64,000 nucleotides of DNA from Candidatus Formimonas warabiya (lineage in GTDB: Bacteria > Bacillota > Dehalobacteriia > Dehalobacteriales > Dehalobacteriaceae), in the NCBI RefSeq assembly GCF_002777255.1, contig NZ_CP017634.1:1934903-1998902 (forward strand). Reading direction: 5' to 3'. Positions 18,519 through 26,462 of the stretch are shown here, piece by piece. How positions within the stretch are numbered: position 1 is the stretch's first letter; every line of letters starts with the position of its first letter. The translations under genes were made by a program, and so were the position numbers. Under the pieces are notes generated by a model. The model was not told the DNA's origin and did not search any database. It saw nothing but the letters and a program-made list of their open reading frames with translations.

Positions 18519-19253
18519 CTAGCCCACCCATGTCCCTTTGTGCAGGTCATCAGATTTCATGATCAGGATGCCGCTTTCTTTGAAGTTGGAAAGGTAATAT
18601 CCCCCGTTGCTTGGATGCAAATATTGGGCCGTATAGGCAGGTGGAATGGAGGTTCTTGGGATCCGGTAATAAAAATGTAAAAACTCTTCGTACTCTCCTA
18701 TGCTGGAAAAAGGTTGGCCGAACTCGCAAGATAATGGCATGATCTGAAAAGAGATTTGCTCCTTTTCCAAGAACGCTTTGACCCTGGGGATGGTCTCCCT
18801 GTTCGGATGTTGCGTGGGAAGGGGATAGAATTCCTCCAAATGAAAATTATTTTTTATAACGGGCAAAACAACCACCAGATACTTTTTGACCAGGGTGCGC
18901 AGCTTTTCCATTTGACTGAACAGGCCGTCGCAATAACAGAGGAAAACCACATCGGCCGGTTGCTCCGGCTCCCACCGGTGCCAGTCGGCCACTTGGCAGG
19001 TGACATTGGACAGGTTTTTCTCCTGACATTTTTCTCTCAGAAAGGCAATCGCCCTGGGGTTGATATCCACCGCGGCGACCCGTTGTACCGCAGGAGCCAA
19101 TGCCATGCTTAAAAAGCCTGCCCCGCATCCCAGATCAAAAACCCGTGTTTCCGGAGCCAAAAGCCCGGAACATTGCTGAACAATCTGCTGGTAAAAACTA
19201 GTCCTGGCCGCCGCCCGGTCAAACCACGCCAGGCTTTTTTCCGTCCAAACCAA
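18519..19253 (-). CDS. class I SAM-dependent methyltransferase
   Basis: 244 residues from TTG 19253, overlapping the upstream NTPase gene by 35 bp. The Rossmann SAM site is clear: VFDLGCGAGFLSMALAP (motif I, residues about 38-54) and AAVDINPRAI (acidic ribose-binding residue). The C-terminal half (about 130-244) has many aromatic residues (HFYYRIP, YTAQYLHP) and may hold the acceptor. The substrate is not recognisable. Position between an NTPase and an ECF S component suggests modification or recycling of the transported compound, by inference from context only. Confidence 0.85.
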   Translation of the reverse strand: MVWTEKSLAWFDRAAARTSFYQQIVQQCSGLLAPETRVFDLGCGAGFLSMALAPAVQRVAAVDINPRAIAFLREKCQEKNLSNVTCQVADWHRWEPEQPADVVFLCYCDGLFSQMEKLRTLVKKYLVVVLPVIKNNFHLEEFYPLPTQHPNRETIPRVKAFLEKEQISFQIMPLSCEFGQPFSSIGEYEEFLHFYYRIPRTSIPPAYTAQYLHPSNGGYYLSNFKESGILIMKSDDLHKGTWVG

Positions 19254-19779
19254 CAGAAGACATCACCTCTTCCAACCTTTTTTCCAGTATTTGAAACATC
19301 TCTTCCCGGTTTCTTTCCGTAATCGTGATCAGTTCCACATCTTCCCTGCGCCGGATCGCATTCAGAAATTTATCGTCATATTGTTTCAGCACACCTAGTA
19401 CCGGGATGGGGGAATTCAACACCTCAAATACCTGAATATGAAACTGCATAGCGTTGCGCTCAAAAAAGCCCAATTCATCCAGGATAATCAAATCAGGTTC
19501 TTGGGCCAGGCTATTTTTGAGAATGGAGGTACCCAGCTGTTCAAAAATTAAAGGAAAGGCTTCCCAATGATCGTTATCCCTGCACCGGGCAATAAAAGCC
19601 AATTCTTTCGGCCTTGGCTTTTCCGAGATGCTCTCGATATAAAACCCGTTGATCTGACCATTTTCGACATAGGGCAGGGTTCTGAATCCGGCAACTTTGC
19701 CGGGAAAACCGGCCAGGATTCTATTAATCAGCGTGCTTTTTCCCATCTGGATTTTTCCTGTTAGAAAAATATTATTAAT
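19219..19779 (-). CDS. THEP1-like NTPase with probable ATT start
   Basis: About 186 residues from ATT 19779; the frame stays open to an ATG at 19881. P-loop GKIQMGKST, Walker B LIILDELGFFER and a central FIARCRD segment fit the nucleoside-triphosphatase THEP1 (NTPase_1/DUF265) family, usually 170-190 residues. The start choice rests on GGAGG at 19787-19791, 7 nt before ATT, and on the ModE-type box and -35 element lying inside the longer frame, which would then be promoter rather than code. No ATG, GTG or TTG occurs between that ribosome-binding site and the P-loop. It heads the run of ECF and surface genes. The role of the enzyme in this context is unknown. Confidence 0.8.
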   Translation of the reverse strand: MNNIFLTGKIQMGKSTLINRILAGFPGKVAGFRTLPYVENGQINGFYIESISEKPRPKELAFIARCRDNDHWEAFPLIFEQLGTSILKNSLAQEPDLIILDELGFFERNAMQFHIQVFEVLNSPIPVLGVLKQYDDKFLNAIRRREDVELITITERNREEMFQILEKRLEEVMSSVGLDGKKPGVV

Positions 19780-19797
19780 AACACTTCCTCCTTTTTC

Positions 19798-19830
19798 CGT
19801 TATGTTCGACAATATATAACGCAATGTCAA
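19798..19830 (-). promoter_or_regulatory. promoter with ModE-type operator upstream of the NTPase/ECF/surface operon
   Basis: The plus strand has CGTTAT-N12-ATAACG at 19798-19821. Read on the minus strand it contains TTATATATTGTCG followed by ACATAACG, close to what I remember of the E. coli modA operator (ModE box). A minus-strand -35 TTGACA lies at 19825-19830, and the box covers the spacer and -10 zone, as expected for repression by Mo-bound ModE. The modA promoter has a box of the same length and layout. Binding itself is inferred. Confidence 0.7.
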
Positions 19831-20041
19831 AAAATACCTGCTATTTGCAGGATCACACATAAAAACCCCTAAAAAACTCATTCGTTATACTATCACAAGA
19901 ATAGCACTATCCATTATTTCTGTAAAGGAAAATCTTGTCTGCTCATTTAAACACTTTCCCTTCCTACCAGTCCATGATAATATTTCTCAGATAAAGATGA
20001 AAGATCTTTACAGATGGAAGAATAATGGCTATACTAAAATT

Positions 20042-20100
20042 AAAATAACGATTTGGTTACCGAGTTAAATAAACGTAGTTAACCAAAATTTCGTTATTTT
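20042..20100. repeat. 59-bp interrupted inverted repeat upstream of modA
   Basis: The outer arms AAAATAACGA (20042-20051) and TCGTTATTTT (20091-20100) are perfect complements. Inner arms TTTGGTTA (20052-20059) and TAACCAAA (20080-20087) also match, with a 3-nt bulge. The outer arms contain ATAACGA/TCGTTAT, the ModE half-site sequence. It ends 2 bp before the modA -35 element and may be an additional regulator site or a stable hairpin. Confidence 0.6.
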
Positions 20101-20101
20101 T

Positions 20102-20133
20102 TTGACCTAGTTATGTTGTTTTCAATATAACGA
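20102..20133 (+). promoter_or_regulatory. modA promoter overlapped by a ModE-type box
   Basis: A -35 TTGACC (20102-20107) and a -10 TATAAC (20126-20131) are separated by 18 bp. The 24-bp sequence at 20109-20132 has the layout AGTTATGTT-N6-AATATAACG, matching the box at 19798-19821 at most positions. It lies exactly over the spacer and -10, so occupancy would block RNA polymerase. Confidence 0.7.
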
Positions 20134-20172
20134 AAGTCCTAACTAAATTTTTATGAAAGGGGTATTAAAAAG

Positions 20173-20952
20173 ATGTGCAAAAATCGTAAGATCATTTCTC
20201 TTTTCCTCCTCACTGCTCTTGTTTTTTTCACCTTTTATGCCGTTAGCCTGGCGGCAGATCAAAAATCCAGCATTACCGTGGCAGCCGCCGCCAACCTGAA
20301 AAACTCATTTAGCGAAATGGGTAAAGCCTTTACAGCCAAGACCGGCATCGATGTAACCTTTGTCTTTGGGTCGACGGGAGAATTAACCCAACAGGTGAAA
20401 AACGGGGCGCCGGTTGACCTGTTCGCAGCAGCCGACACCAAGTCCATTACCGGGCTGGCCGGTGAAGATCTCATTGACAAGGACAGCGTAAAAAATTATG
20501 CCCAAGGCAGCATTGTTTTGGTCCCAAGCAAAAGCGCCAAGTTCCAGGTCAAATATCTGGGGGATTTAAAAAACAAAGATGTGAAAATCATTGCCATTGC
20601 CAATCCAGAAACCGCTCCATACGGAAAAGCGGCCCAGGACGCCTTAGTAGCGGCCGGCATCTGGGATAAAATCAAGGACAAAGTTGTTTTTGCCAAAAAT
20701 ATTGATGAAACCCTTACATATGTAAAAACCGGCAATGCCGATGCGGCTATTGTCGCCAAATCCCTGGTCTACGGAAGCGACCAAAAGTATTATGAATATA
20801 AAGCCTGGAATCAATTATACAAACCCATCGTCCAGGCCTTAGGTGTGGTAAAAGCCAGCGAGAATCATGAATCCGCCGTAAAATTTGCCAATTTTGTCAC
20901 AAGTGCCGACGGCCAGAAGATCATGAAGAATTTTGGCTATGAGATCCCATAA
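20173..20952 (+). CDS. modA: molybdate ABC transporter substrate-binding protein
   Basis: 259 residues with an N-terminal signal peptide (to about residue 28). The mature part begins ITVAAAANLKNSFSEM, the oxyanion-binding start of ModA proteins, and continues with FVFGSTGELTQQVKNGAPVDLFAAAD and ANPETAPYGKAA as typical landmarks. No lipobox Cys is seen at the cleavage site, unusual for a Gram-positive binding protein, so how it is held at the membrane is unclear. It binds molybdate or tungstate and hands it to ModBC encoded downstream. A strong terminator separates it from the regulator gene. A ModE-type box sits in its promoter. Confidence 0.93.
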   Translation: MCKNRKIISLFLLTALVFFTFYAVSLAADQKSSITVAAAANLKNSFSEMGKAFTAKTGIDVTFVFGSTGELTQQVKNGAPVDLFAAADTKSITGLAGEDLIDKDSVKNYAQGSIVLVPSKSAKFQVKYLGDLKNKDVKIIAIANPETAPYGKAAQDALVAAGIWDKIKDKVVFAKNIDETLTYVKTGNADAAIVAKSLVYGSDQKYYEYKAWNQLYKPIVQALGVVKASENHESAVKFANFVTSADGQKIMKNFGYEIP

Positions 20953-21066
20953 AAAGCGTAAGGGCTTTCGGGATCCGGGTACCGGTATTGAGGGGAATCA
21001 TCCCATGGGCAAAATCCGGTCCCCAAGAACAGAAATATCAGAAACATGAATACCTATCTATCCCTT

Positions 21067-21090
21067 AAAAAAGCCCTTCGGGGCTTTTTT
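21067..21090 (+). terminator. rho-independent terminator after modA
   Basis: AAAAAAGCCC (21067-21076), loop TTCG, then GGGCTTTTTT (21081-21090): a perfect 10-bp stem ending in six T. It should uncouple high modA expression from the following regulator and permease genes, at least partly. Confidence 0.9.
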
Positions 21091-21212
21091 CGGGATTCGG
21101 CCCCCCGTTTCTATCAGGGAACGACTACACAACTCTTGCTGGCCTAAAAAGCGATTTAGGTTTAAAATGTAACCATACGGTTCACATGATGATACAGCGG
21201 GGTGGTGATAAA

Positions 21213-21545
21213 ATGTTGCGTCTTAAGTATAAAATATGGTTGGACAAGGACGGAAAGGTTTTCGGGGAGGGCCCCTACCGCTTATTGAAAGGGATAGAAG
21301 ATACCGGTTCTTTAAATACCTCTGCCAAGGAGATGAAAATGTCCTACAGCCAGGCCTATAATTTAATTAAAAGCATTGAAAAAAGGCTGGGCTTTCCTTT
21401 GGTCCATAGTCAGGCCGGCGGTTATGGCGGAGGCGGTTCTCAACTGACAGACGGGGCAAAAGAATTAATGAAAAAATATCTCTCTTTCCGCCAAGAATGT
21501 GAAGAAGCGATTCAATCCCTCTTTGAGAAATATTTTGCCACATAG
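21213..21545 (+). CDS. ModE-like single-domain molybdate-responsive regulator
   Basis: About 110 residues from ATG 21213 (GGGGTGGTGATAAA before it); the frame opens at 21186. The whole protein is the winged-helix N-terminal domain of the ModE/LysR type: KYKIWLDKDGKVFGEGPYRLLKGIEDTGSL, then AKEMKMSYSQAYNLIKSIEKRLGFPL with the GGxxGGGSQLTDGAKEL wing. The C-terminal di-MOP molybdate-binding domains of E. coli ModE are absent. It must therefore sense metal through another protein or bind constitutively. It lies between modA and modB and is the obvious candidate to bind the two ModE-type boxes. Confidence 0.85.
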   Translation: MLRLKYKIWLDKDGKVFGEGPYRLLKGIEDTGSLNTSAKEMKMSYSQAYNLIKSIEKRLGFPLVHSQAGGYGGGGSQLTDGAKELMKKYLSFRQECEEAIQSLFEKYFAT

Positions 21546-21601
21546 CCGCCTTGTTCCTTCTAATCCAGATGCCCGACGCATCACGTAAAAACTTGAGGTG
21601 A

Positions 21602-22267
21602 ATGATGACTGATTTGGATTTTCGTCCTTTACTACTTTCTCTAAAAGTGTCCACACTGGCTACCTTTTTCATCATTTTAATCGGCACGCCCATCGGCTTT
21701 GTCCTGGCCCGGGCCAAATTTAAAGGAAAAAGCATTCTGGACTCCCTTTTTACACTGCCCCTGGTGCTGCCGCCCACGGTTTTAGGCTATTACCTGCTCG
21801 TAGCCATCGGCCGGCAAAGCCCCCTCGGTAAACTTCTGGAGAACCAGTTTGGCATTAATCTAGTTTTTACCTGGCAGGCGGCCGTCATCGCGGCATTTTT
21901 TACCTCCTTTCCTTTGCTGGTCAGGTCTGCTAAGGCTGCCTTTGCCGCCATTGACCCTAATATGGAAAACGCGGCCCGCACCCTGGGACGCTCAGAATTA
22001 AGCATTTTCTTTACCGTTACCATTCCCTTAGCCTGGAAGGGACTGATGGCCGGAGTCGTTCTGGCCTTTGCCCGGGCCCTGGGAGATTTCGGCACCACCA
22101 TGATGGTGGCCGGCAACATCCCCGGGAAAACACAAACCATGCCCATTGCCATTTACGATGCCGTCATTGCCGGGAACACCGGTCAAGCCAATGTGCTGGT
22201 TCTGGTGATGACTTTAACGGCCATTATCATTATCATTGTCCTGAACACGGTCGAACAAAAATACTGA
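21602..22267 (+). CDS. modB: molybdate ABC transporter permease
   Basis: 221 residues, five to six membrane helices, with the binding-protein-dependent permease EAA-like loop ENAARTLGRSELSIFFTVTIPLAWKGL and the FARALGDFGTTMMVAGNIPGKTQTM segment that is characteristic of ModB. It starts 56 bp after the regulator gene and ends 8 bp before modC. It forms the membrane channel of the ModABC importer. Confidence 0.95.
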   Translation: MMTDLDFRPLLLSLKVSTLATFFIILIGTPIGFVLARAKFKGKSILDSLFTLPLVLPPTVLGYYLLVAIGRQSPLGKLLENQFGINLVFTWQAAVIAAFFTSFPLLVRSAKAAFAAIDPNMENAARTLGRSELSIFFTVTIPLAWKGLMAGVVLAFARALGDFGTTMMVAGNIPGKTQTMPIAIYDAVIAGNTGQANVLVLVMTLTAIIIIIVLNTVEQKY

Positions 22268-22275
22268 GGTGGATC

Positions 22276-23361
22276 ATGCTGCATGTTCAAATCCAAAAAA
22301 AATTTGCCGGTTTTCAACTAGATGTGGGTTTTACCGTTTCCTCCGGAGTCACCGCTTTGTTCGGGCCTTCCGGATCAGGAAAGAGCGTCACATTAAAATC
22401 TATTTCCGGATTACTGGCCCCCGACCAGGGGGAGATTTCTCTTCATGATACCGTCCTTTTCAGCAGCCGAGAGGGCATCAACGTCCCCCCTCAAAAAAGA
22501 AGGATCGGCTATTTATTTCAGAATTATGCCCTTTTCCCTCATCTCAATGTGGCAGAAAACATTGTCTACGGCATTAGGCATCTTCCAAAAGAAGAGCAGC
22601 AAGAAAAAAGAACCAAGCTGATCCAGATGATGCAGCTGCATGGCCAGGAGAAAAAAAAGCCCGGAGAAATATCCGGAGGCCAGCAGCAGCGTGTCGCTTT
22701 GGCCCGCACCCTGGCTACCGACCCCCAACTGATTCTGCTGGATGAACCCTTTTCTGCTTTAGATAGTGCGGTAAAAAGCAGTCTGCGGGCGGAGCTTCTC
22801 GATATTCTGGAAGCTAAGAACATCCCTGCCATTATCGTCACCCACGATTTAAACGAAGCCTATAGCATGAGCGATCATATCACCATCATCGAAATGGGCC
22901 GCATCATGCAATCGGACAATAAGTGGAATATTATCAACGCTCCGGCAAATATCGCCGTAGCCGAATTAACCCGGGCTAAGAATATTTTTTCCGGGACCAT
23001 TGCAAAACAGGAGGAAATGGAAAAAACCGGGGTAAACACATCCTGGGGAACATTTTTCCTGACCCCTTCTTCCCCTTTTACCCCGGGTAAAACCATCCAT
23101 TTTTTTATTCGCCCCCACCATATCCAGGTTTTTGATCCGGAGGAAAAGCACCTGCCGGAGGAAAATATTTTAGAGGGCACCGTCACCAATATCATTTCCC
23201 ATATCGACAGCCATACCCTTTACCTGAAGAAAACCTCCGGACCGGCAGACGATGTGGTTTTTGTAAAGGTCAATGATGACCTTTTTGATAAACTGAATCT
23301 GGCCAAAAACAGCCGGGTATGCTGTTATTTCCCTCCCGATTGCATTGGCGTCATTGGCTGA
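22276..23361 (+). CDS. modC: molybdate ABC transporter ATP-binding protein
   Basis: 361 residues. ATPase motifs: Walker A GPSGSGKS, Q-loop LFQNYALFPHL, signature ISGGQQQRVALAR, Walker B LILLDEPFSALD, switch VTHDLNEA. The C-terminal part (about 290-361) is a TOBE/MOP-type domain (EGTVTNIISHIDSHTLYL), as in ModC proteins, which may bind oxyanion. It completes modABC and is followed by terminator-like hairpins. Length is normal for ModC. Confidence 0.95.
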   Translation: MLHVQIQKKFAGFQLDVGFTVSSGVTALFGPSGSGKSVTLKSISGLLAPDQGEISLHDTVLFSSREGINVPPQKRRIGYLFQNYALFPHLNVAENIVYGIRHLPKEEQQEKRTKLIQMMQLHGQEKKKPGEISGGQQQRVALARTLATDPQLILLDEPFSALDSAVKSSLRAELLDILEAKNIPAIIVTHDLNEAYSMSDHITIIEMGRIMQSDNKWNIINAPANIAVAELTRAKNIFSGTIAKQEEMEKTGVNTSWGTFFLTPSSPFTPGKTIHFFIRPHHIQVFDPEEKHLPEENILEGTVTNIISHIDSHTLYLKKTSGPADDVVFVKVNDDLFDKLNLAKNSRVCCYFPPDCIGVIG

Positions 23362-23366
23362 CGTCC

Positions 23367-23385
23367 AAAAGCCCAAAGGGCTTTT
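23367..23385 (+). terminator. hairpin after modC
   Basis: AAAAGCCC (23367-23374), loop AAA, GGGCTTTT (23378-23385): an 8-bp stem with a short T run 5 bp after the modC stop. Likely the operon terminator. Confidence 0.75.
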
Positions 23386-23408
23386 CGGATCTGGGTGCCG
23401 GGGATAAC

Positions 23409-23445
23409 AGAACCGCAAGAAAGGCTTGTCCCTGCTTGCGGTTCT
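23409..23445. terminator. hairpin between convergent modC and NCS1 permease genes
   Basis: AGAACCGCAAG (23409-23419) and CTTGCGGTTCT (23435-23445) form a perfect 11-bp stem with a 15-nt loop. It lacks a clear T run on either strand, so termination is plausible but not certain. Confidence 0.5.
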
Positions 23446-23455
23446 GACTTGGTTC

Positions 23456-24826
23456 CTATCGGGCTTTTACATTGGTACGGGAAGGAATACTTTGATTAGC
23501 CCGCACCCCCAGGAAGTAATAGAGCACGGCGGAAAAAATCCCCCCCACAATCCAGGCAATGTCAGCCCCGCCCAGCGCTTTGGAAAACGGTCCCTGATAC
23601 CAGGCGGTGTTGATGAAAGGGATTTCCACGACTACCGTGATAAAATATGTAAATAAAGTTCTCCAGTTATAGCGGCCGTATTCGCCGTCCGGATCGAAGA
23701 TGGCGTCAATATTATAGTGGCCGTGTTTCAGAAAGTAAAAGTCGACCAGATTGATTGCCGTCCAGGGAATCATGAAAAACAGCAAAAGGGCCAGGAAGTT
23801 GGTATAGATCGTCAGGAAATTGCCGGATCCCCATATGGCAATGGCCGTACCGATGAGACAGATGGCCGTGACAAAGATAATACGGTTTTTTCTCGTCCCC
23901 TTTACTTTTGTAAAAGGCTCTACTGTGGTGATCAGGGACATGAAGGCACCGTAGAGATTCATGGAGTTGCCAAACATAATCCCTAAGATCATGGTAATAA
24001 AAACAATGGATTTCAAAGGCAATCCCCAGATTTCGCCGATCCCGGCGGGGGGATTGTCGATAAAACCGGGAATTTTAGCAGCTAAAATCGCGCCGATCAC
24101 CATCATCCATACCGCTCCTGTCACCGTACCCCCATAAGTGGCCCAAAAGGTGGCCGATACTTTGGTCTTGCTGGGCAAATAGCGGGAATAATCCGCTACA
24201 TAGGGGGCATAGGTGATTTGCCAGGTGGCATAAATACTTACCGCGAGGAGAAACATGCCCATATCGACCGGTCCCAGAGTCAAACTGCCCTCAGGAAGAG
24301 GGATTCTTAAAGCAAAATAGGTGACGATGGCGAAAACAATCACAAAAAGAATCGATACCCATTTTTCCACAAAATGAATCACGTCATAGCCGTAAATACA
24401 AACGATCAGGGTGACAATATTCGCTATAATAATGGCAGGAGTAATAGGTACATGGATAAACCCCAGCGTTTGCCCGGCAAGAAATGAATTACTGGCAAAA
24501 TAGCCAAGATACATGATAATGACAAGAACGAGGGGGATCACCGCACCGATGACCCCAAACTGGGCCCGGCTTTGAATCATCTGAGGAATGCCTAATTGAG
24601 GTCCCTGAGCGGAATGGAAAGCCATAAACAGGGCGCCGAAGCAGTTTCCCAGGATGATGGCCAAAAGACTCCACGCTAAATTCAATCCCAGAGTAGAAGC
24701 CAGGGTTCCCATGGTGACGGCCAAAACAATCATATTCATGCCGAACCAGATCGTCACCAAACTGCTCACTTTCCCGTGCCGCTGGTCTTCCGTAATATAC
24801 TCGATACTTTTCTGCTCAACTTCCAT
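23456..24826 (-). CDS. NCS1-family purine/cytosine-type permease
   Basis: 456 residues and about twelve membrane helices. The pattern WFGMNMIVLAVTMGTLAST near the N-terminus and the QSRAQFGVIGAVIP and YVADYSRYLP segments are those of NCS1 nucleobase:cation symporters (codB-like). The substrate could be cytosine, purines, hydantoin or a related heterocycle. It is convergent with modC and shares no promoter with the mycofactocin operon. The 154 bp between it and mftF hold a GGGATC-CCGC-GATCCC inverted repeat near 24856 and no gene. Confidence 0.88.
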   Translation of the reverse strand: MEVEQKSIEYITEDQRHGKVSSLVTIWFGMNMIVLAVTMGTLASTLGLNLAWSLLAIILGNCFGALFMAFHSAQGPQLGIPQMIQSRAQFGVIGAVIPLVLVIIMYLGYFASNSFLAGQTLGFIHVPITPAIIIANIVTLIVCIYGYDVIHFVEKWVSILFVIVFAIVTYFALRIPLPEGSLTLGPVDMGMFLLAVSIYATWQITYAPYVADYSRYLPSKTKVSATFWATYGGTVTGAVWMMVIGAILAAKIPGFIDNPPAGIGEIWGLPLKSIVFITMILGIMFGNSMNLYGAFMSLITTVEPFTKVKGTRKNRIIFVTAICLIGTAIAIWGSGNFLTIYTNFLALLLFFMIPWTAINLVDFYFLKHGHYNIDAIFDPDGEYGRYNWRTLFTYFITVVVEIPFINTAWYQGPFSKALGGADIAWIVGGIFSAVLYYFLGVRANQSIPSRTNVKAR

Positions 24827-24980
24827 GTAATTCCCTTCTTTCTTTAGATTAATTGGGATCCCGCGATCCCTCTTGACACCAAAGGAACGAAAGAATTAGC
24901 CTTCCCCTTCCCGCAACACCTCCTTTCCCACTTTCACTACATCTTGACCTTCGGGTTAAAAGAGTCTTACCAATACAGTG

Positions 24981-26441
24981 CTAACTAATCATAATATCCG
25001 GCAGCAAAGAGCGAAAATAATGCCTTTTGAAGCAACCGTAAAATACCCCGCACTGGTAAAAGGTATGTTCCAAGAGATAAATGCCGGCAAATGGGAAAAA
25101 AGAAAGCCGGGGTTTTTTTAAAAAATAGTCCACCAGAGTAGCCATGAGGACGGCAAAAAGAAGAAAAGTACCGAAAACCGGAAAAATAGCCGTCAATAAA
25201 ACCAGGACAATGAAGTAATAGCGGATCAAATAAAAACAACAATAATACCAGAAAGAAAAGGTGCTCCGGATGGTGGAAAGGATGATGCTGCGCGTATGAA
25301 AAGGAAGCAGATAAGCATCGACGGCTTTTTTCTTTTTCCTGAAATCCAGATAGAACAAAACCGGGATCAAACCCAGGGGTAAAACAGACCGGGACAAAAG
25401 GGCCCCGAAAACCAGGATCAGGGAAATCCCTTGATACAAGGGGCAGGGAAGAATCTTTTTCTTTTCCCCGTGCCGGCGATAGAGATCCGGCTCCGACGTG
25501 CCATAATCAAAGCGGCGTTTTAACATTTTCCGGAAAAGATTCCGGTGTTTATGAAATACCACGCCGGTGGGAACATACAACAGGTGATGGCCGGCATTCC
25601 TAAGCCTCCAGCAAAAATCCACGTCTTCCCCCACCTGCATCTGGGGCTGGAATCCCTGAATTTCTCGAAATACCTCCCGCCGCACCAAAAAATTGCACGT
25701 AGGCACATAAAACATGGATGCGGCATTGCTTTCAAAAAGCACCCGTTTGCCCATGTTCAGGGAAGAAAAAGCATCTTCATACCGGTCTACGGCACTGGAT
25801 TGATAATAGCCGGCGACAAAACCGCCCATGGCCCCAATCCCGGGTAAACTAAAAAAACGGACCATCTCCTTCAGCCAAGAAGGGCTCACGGTACAATCGC
25901 TGTCCAGGAAAGCCAGAATCTCCCCGGAGGCGGCTTCCCCGCCCCGGTTCCGGCATGCTCCCGGCCCTTTACAAACATCATGAGAAACAAGCTTTACGCC
26001 GAATTCCCGGATCACTCCGGCCGTATCATCGGTAGAGGCATCATCCACCACGATGATTTCCAGCTTCTCTTTCGGATAGTCCAGGTTGCCCAGAGAGCTC
26101 AGGCAATCCCGGATATCCTCCGGCCGGTTTCTCACCGGGATAATAACCGTAACGGCGGGGAGGCCGGGATCCTGCTCCTGATCCCCATCCTGGCTGCTCA
26201 GCTCCAGAAATCCTTTGGCGACCAGGGTAAAGATCACTTCCACAATTTTTTTCTGCTCCGGCCAGGTTTTGGGGCCGGTGATCCCATCCAGGCTCGCTCC
26301 CGCGCTGATCATCTTGATGATTTCGTAAAGCTGCTGATTCAAGCGCAAGTAACGGATGGGCGTTTGGGATGTGATGAAATAGCGATCATCTTTTTCCATC
26401 AGAGTGATGCCGCGGGCTAATTTGAAAACAAAGGGAAACAT
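24981..26441 (-). CDS. mftF: mycofactocin glycosyltransferase (MftF-like)
   Basis: 486 residues. The first 95 residues are a PqqD/MftB-like winged region (RYLRLNQQLYEIIKMI), then a family 2 glycosyltransferase domain (about 95-330): VTVIIPVRNRPEDI, IIVVDDASTDDT, the DxD-type metal site FLDSDCTV, and the acceptor region GEDVDFCWRLRNAGH. Three or four membrane helices occupy the C-terminus. MftF is known to add beta-1,4 glucose units to the mycofactocin core. It follows mftC by 21 bp and is the last gene of the operon. Confidence 0.88.
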   Translation of the reverse strand: MFPFVFKLARGITLMEKDDRYFITSQTPIRYLRLNQQLYEIIKMISAGASLDGITGPKTWPEQKKIVEVIFTLVAKGFLELSSQDGDQEQDPGLPAVTVIIPVRNRPEDIRDCLSSLGNLDYPKEKLEIIVVDDASTDDTAGVIREFGVKLVSHDVCKGPGACRNRGGEAASGEILAFLDSDCTVSPSWLKEMVRFFSLPGIGAMGGFVAGYYQSSAVDRYEDAFSSLNMGKRVLFESNAASMFYVPTCNFLVRREVFREIQGFQPQMQVGEDVDFCWRLRNAGHHLLYVPTGVVFHKHRNLFRKMLKRRFDYGTSEPDLYRRHGEKKKILPCPLYQGISLILVFGALLSRSVLPLGLIPVLFYLDFRKKKKAVDAYLLPFHTRSIILSTIRSTFSFWYYCCFYLIRYYFIVLVLLTAIFPVFGTFLLFAVLMATLVDYFLKKPRLSFFPFAGIYLLEHTFYQCGVFYGCFKRHYFRSLLPDIMIS

Positions 26442-26462
26442 CTCCCCACCCCCTTCCGTTAA

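Larger units (their letters stand above)
19780..20172. other. divergent intergenic region between the NTPase operon and modA
   Basis: 393 bp with no credible gene. It contains the ModE-type box of the leftward operon (19798-19830), a half-site TTCGTTATAC near 19891, a long inverted repeat (20042-20100) and the modA promoter with a second ModE-type box (20102-20133). The rest is AT-rich. Confidence 0.75.

Noticed and set aside
20042-20100. Molybdenum-cofactor riboswitch upstream of modA.
   Set aside because: The structure is a simple inverted repeat before the promoter rather than in the leader, and the multi-stem layout of that riboswitch is not seen.
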